Source: Pyxicephalus adspersus
Taxonomy: Eukaryota > Chordata > Amphibia > Anura > Pyxicephalidae
Length of the DNA: 64,000 bases
Reading direction: 5' to 3'
NCBI RefSeq assembly: GCF_032062135.1
Contig: NC_092858.1
Location: 127,817,840-127,881,839, forward strand
In this document: piece after piece, positions 1 to 64,000 of the stretch
How positions within the stretch are numbered: position 1 is the stretch's first letter
Layout of the letters: every line of letters begins with the position of its first letter
The notes under the pieces: model-generated
Database searches by the model: none
Seen by the model: only the letters and a program-made list of their open reading frames with translations
What the model was told of the DNA's origin: nothing
Translations under genes and position numbers: made by a program

Positions 1-64000
<64,000 letters not shown>

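Overview
The window is vertebrate genomic DNA: AT-rich, intron-dominated, full of transposon relics and microsatellites, with no prokaryotic gene organisation. It holds one gene that I can support, a 3'-incomplete and 5'-incomplete stretch of CASK (calcium/calmodulin-dependent serine protein kinase, a MAGUK scaffold) on the + strand. Sixteen consecutive coding exons between 1328 and 60143 carry 1,623 coding bases. All boundaries are AG/GT, every phase joins cleanly, and the 540 complete codons run from the end of the kinase activation loop to the HOOK segment between SH3 and the guanylate-kinase domain. The earlier kinase exons (with the unusual GFG motif) and the guanylate-kinase exons lie outside the window. 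The repeat content (Tc1/mariner relics, a TTAA-flanked piggyBac-type MITE, short elements ending in GTACACAC, a tRNA-derived SINE) suggests an anuran, probably a ranid frog. That identification is inference from recalled repeat style, not a search result.

Layout: 1-1327 upstream intron with a GC-rich promoter-like patch. 1328-7030 three kinase-domain exons. 9589-9688 regulatory/linker exon. 15616-15633 an 18-nt in-frame microexon. 17728-36758 L27-region exons, separated by a 15.8-kb intron that contains two Tc1 relics and a SINE. 44837-52705 four exons: the end of L27b, the linker and the PDZ domain. 55215-57269 two small in-frame cassette-type exons (69 and 36 nt). 58507-58703 SH3. 60028-60143 HOOK segment. 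60144-64000 intron without a recognisable exon.

The introns hold at least four unrelated Tc1-like transposase relics, one piggyBac-type MITE with a palindrome at its centre, four copies of a short TIR family with TAA/TTA target duplications (two with a perfectly paired internal hairpin that covaries between copies), a pair of related TIR repeats at 46.4 and 55.5 kb, five copies of a further dispersed repeat, a minus-strand tRNA-derived SINE, and long AT, AC, poly-T and poly-C/G tracts. I found no new gene system. The most useful leads are the microexon with its flanking motifs and the structured MITEs.
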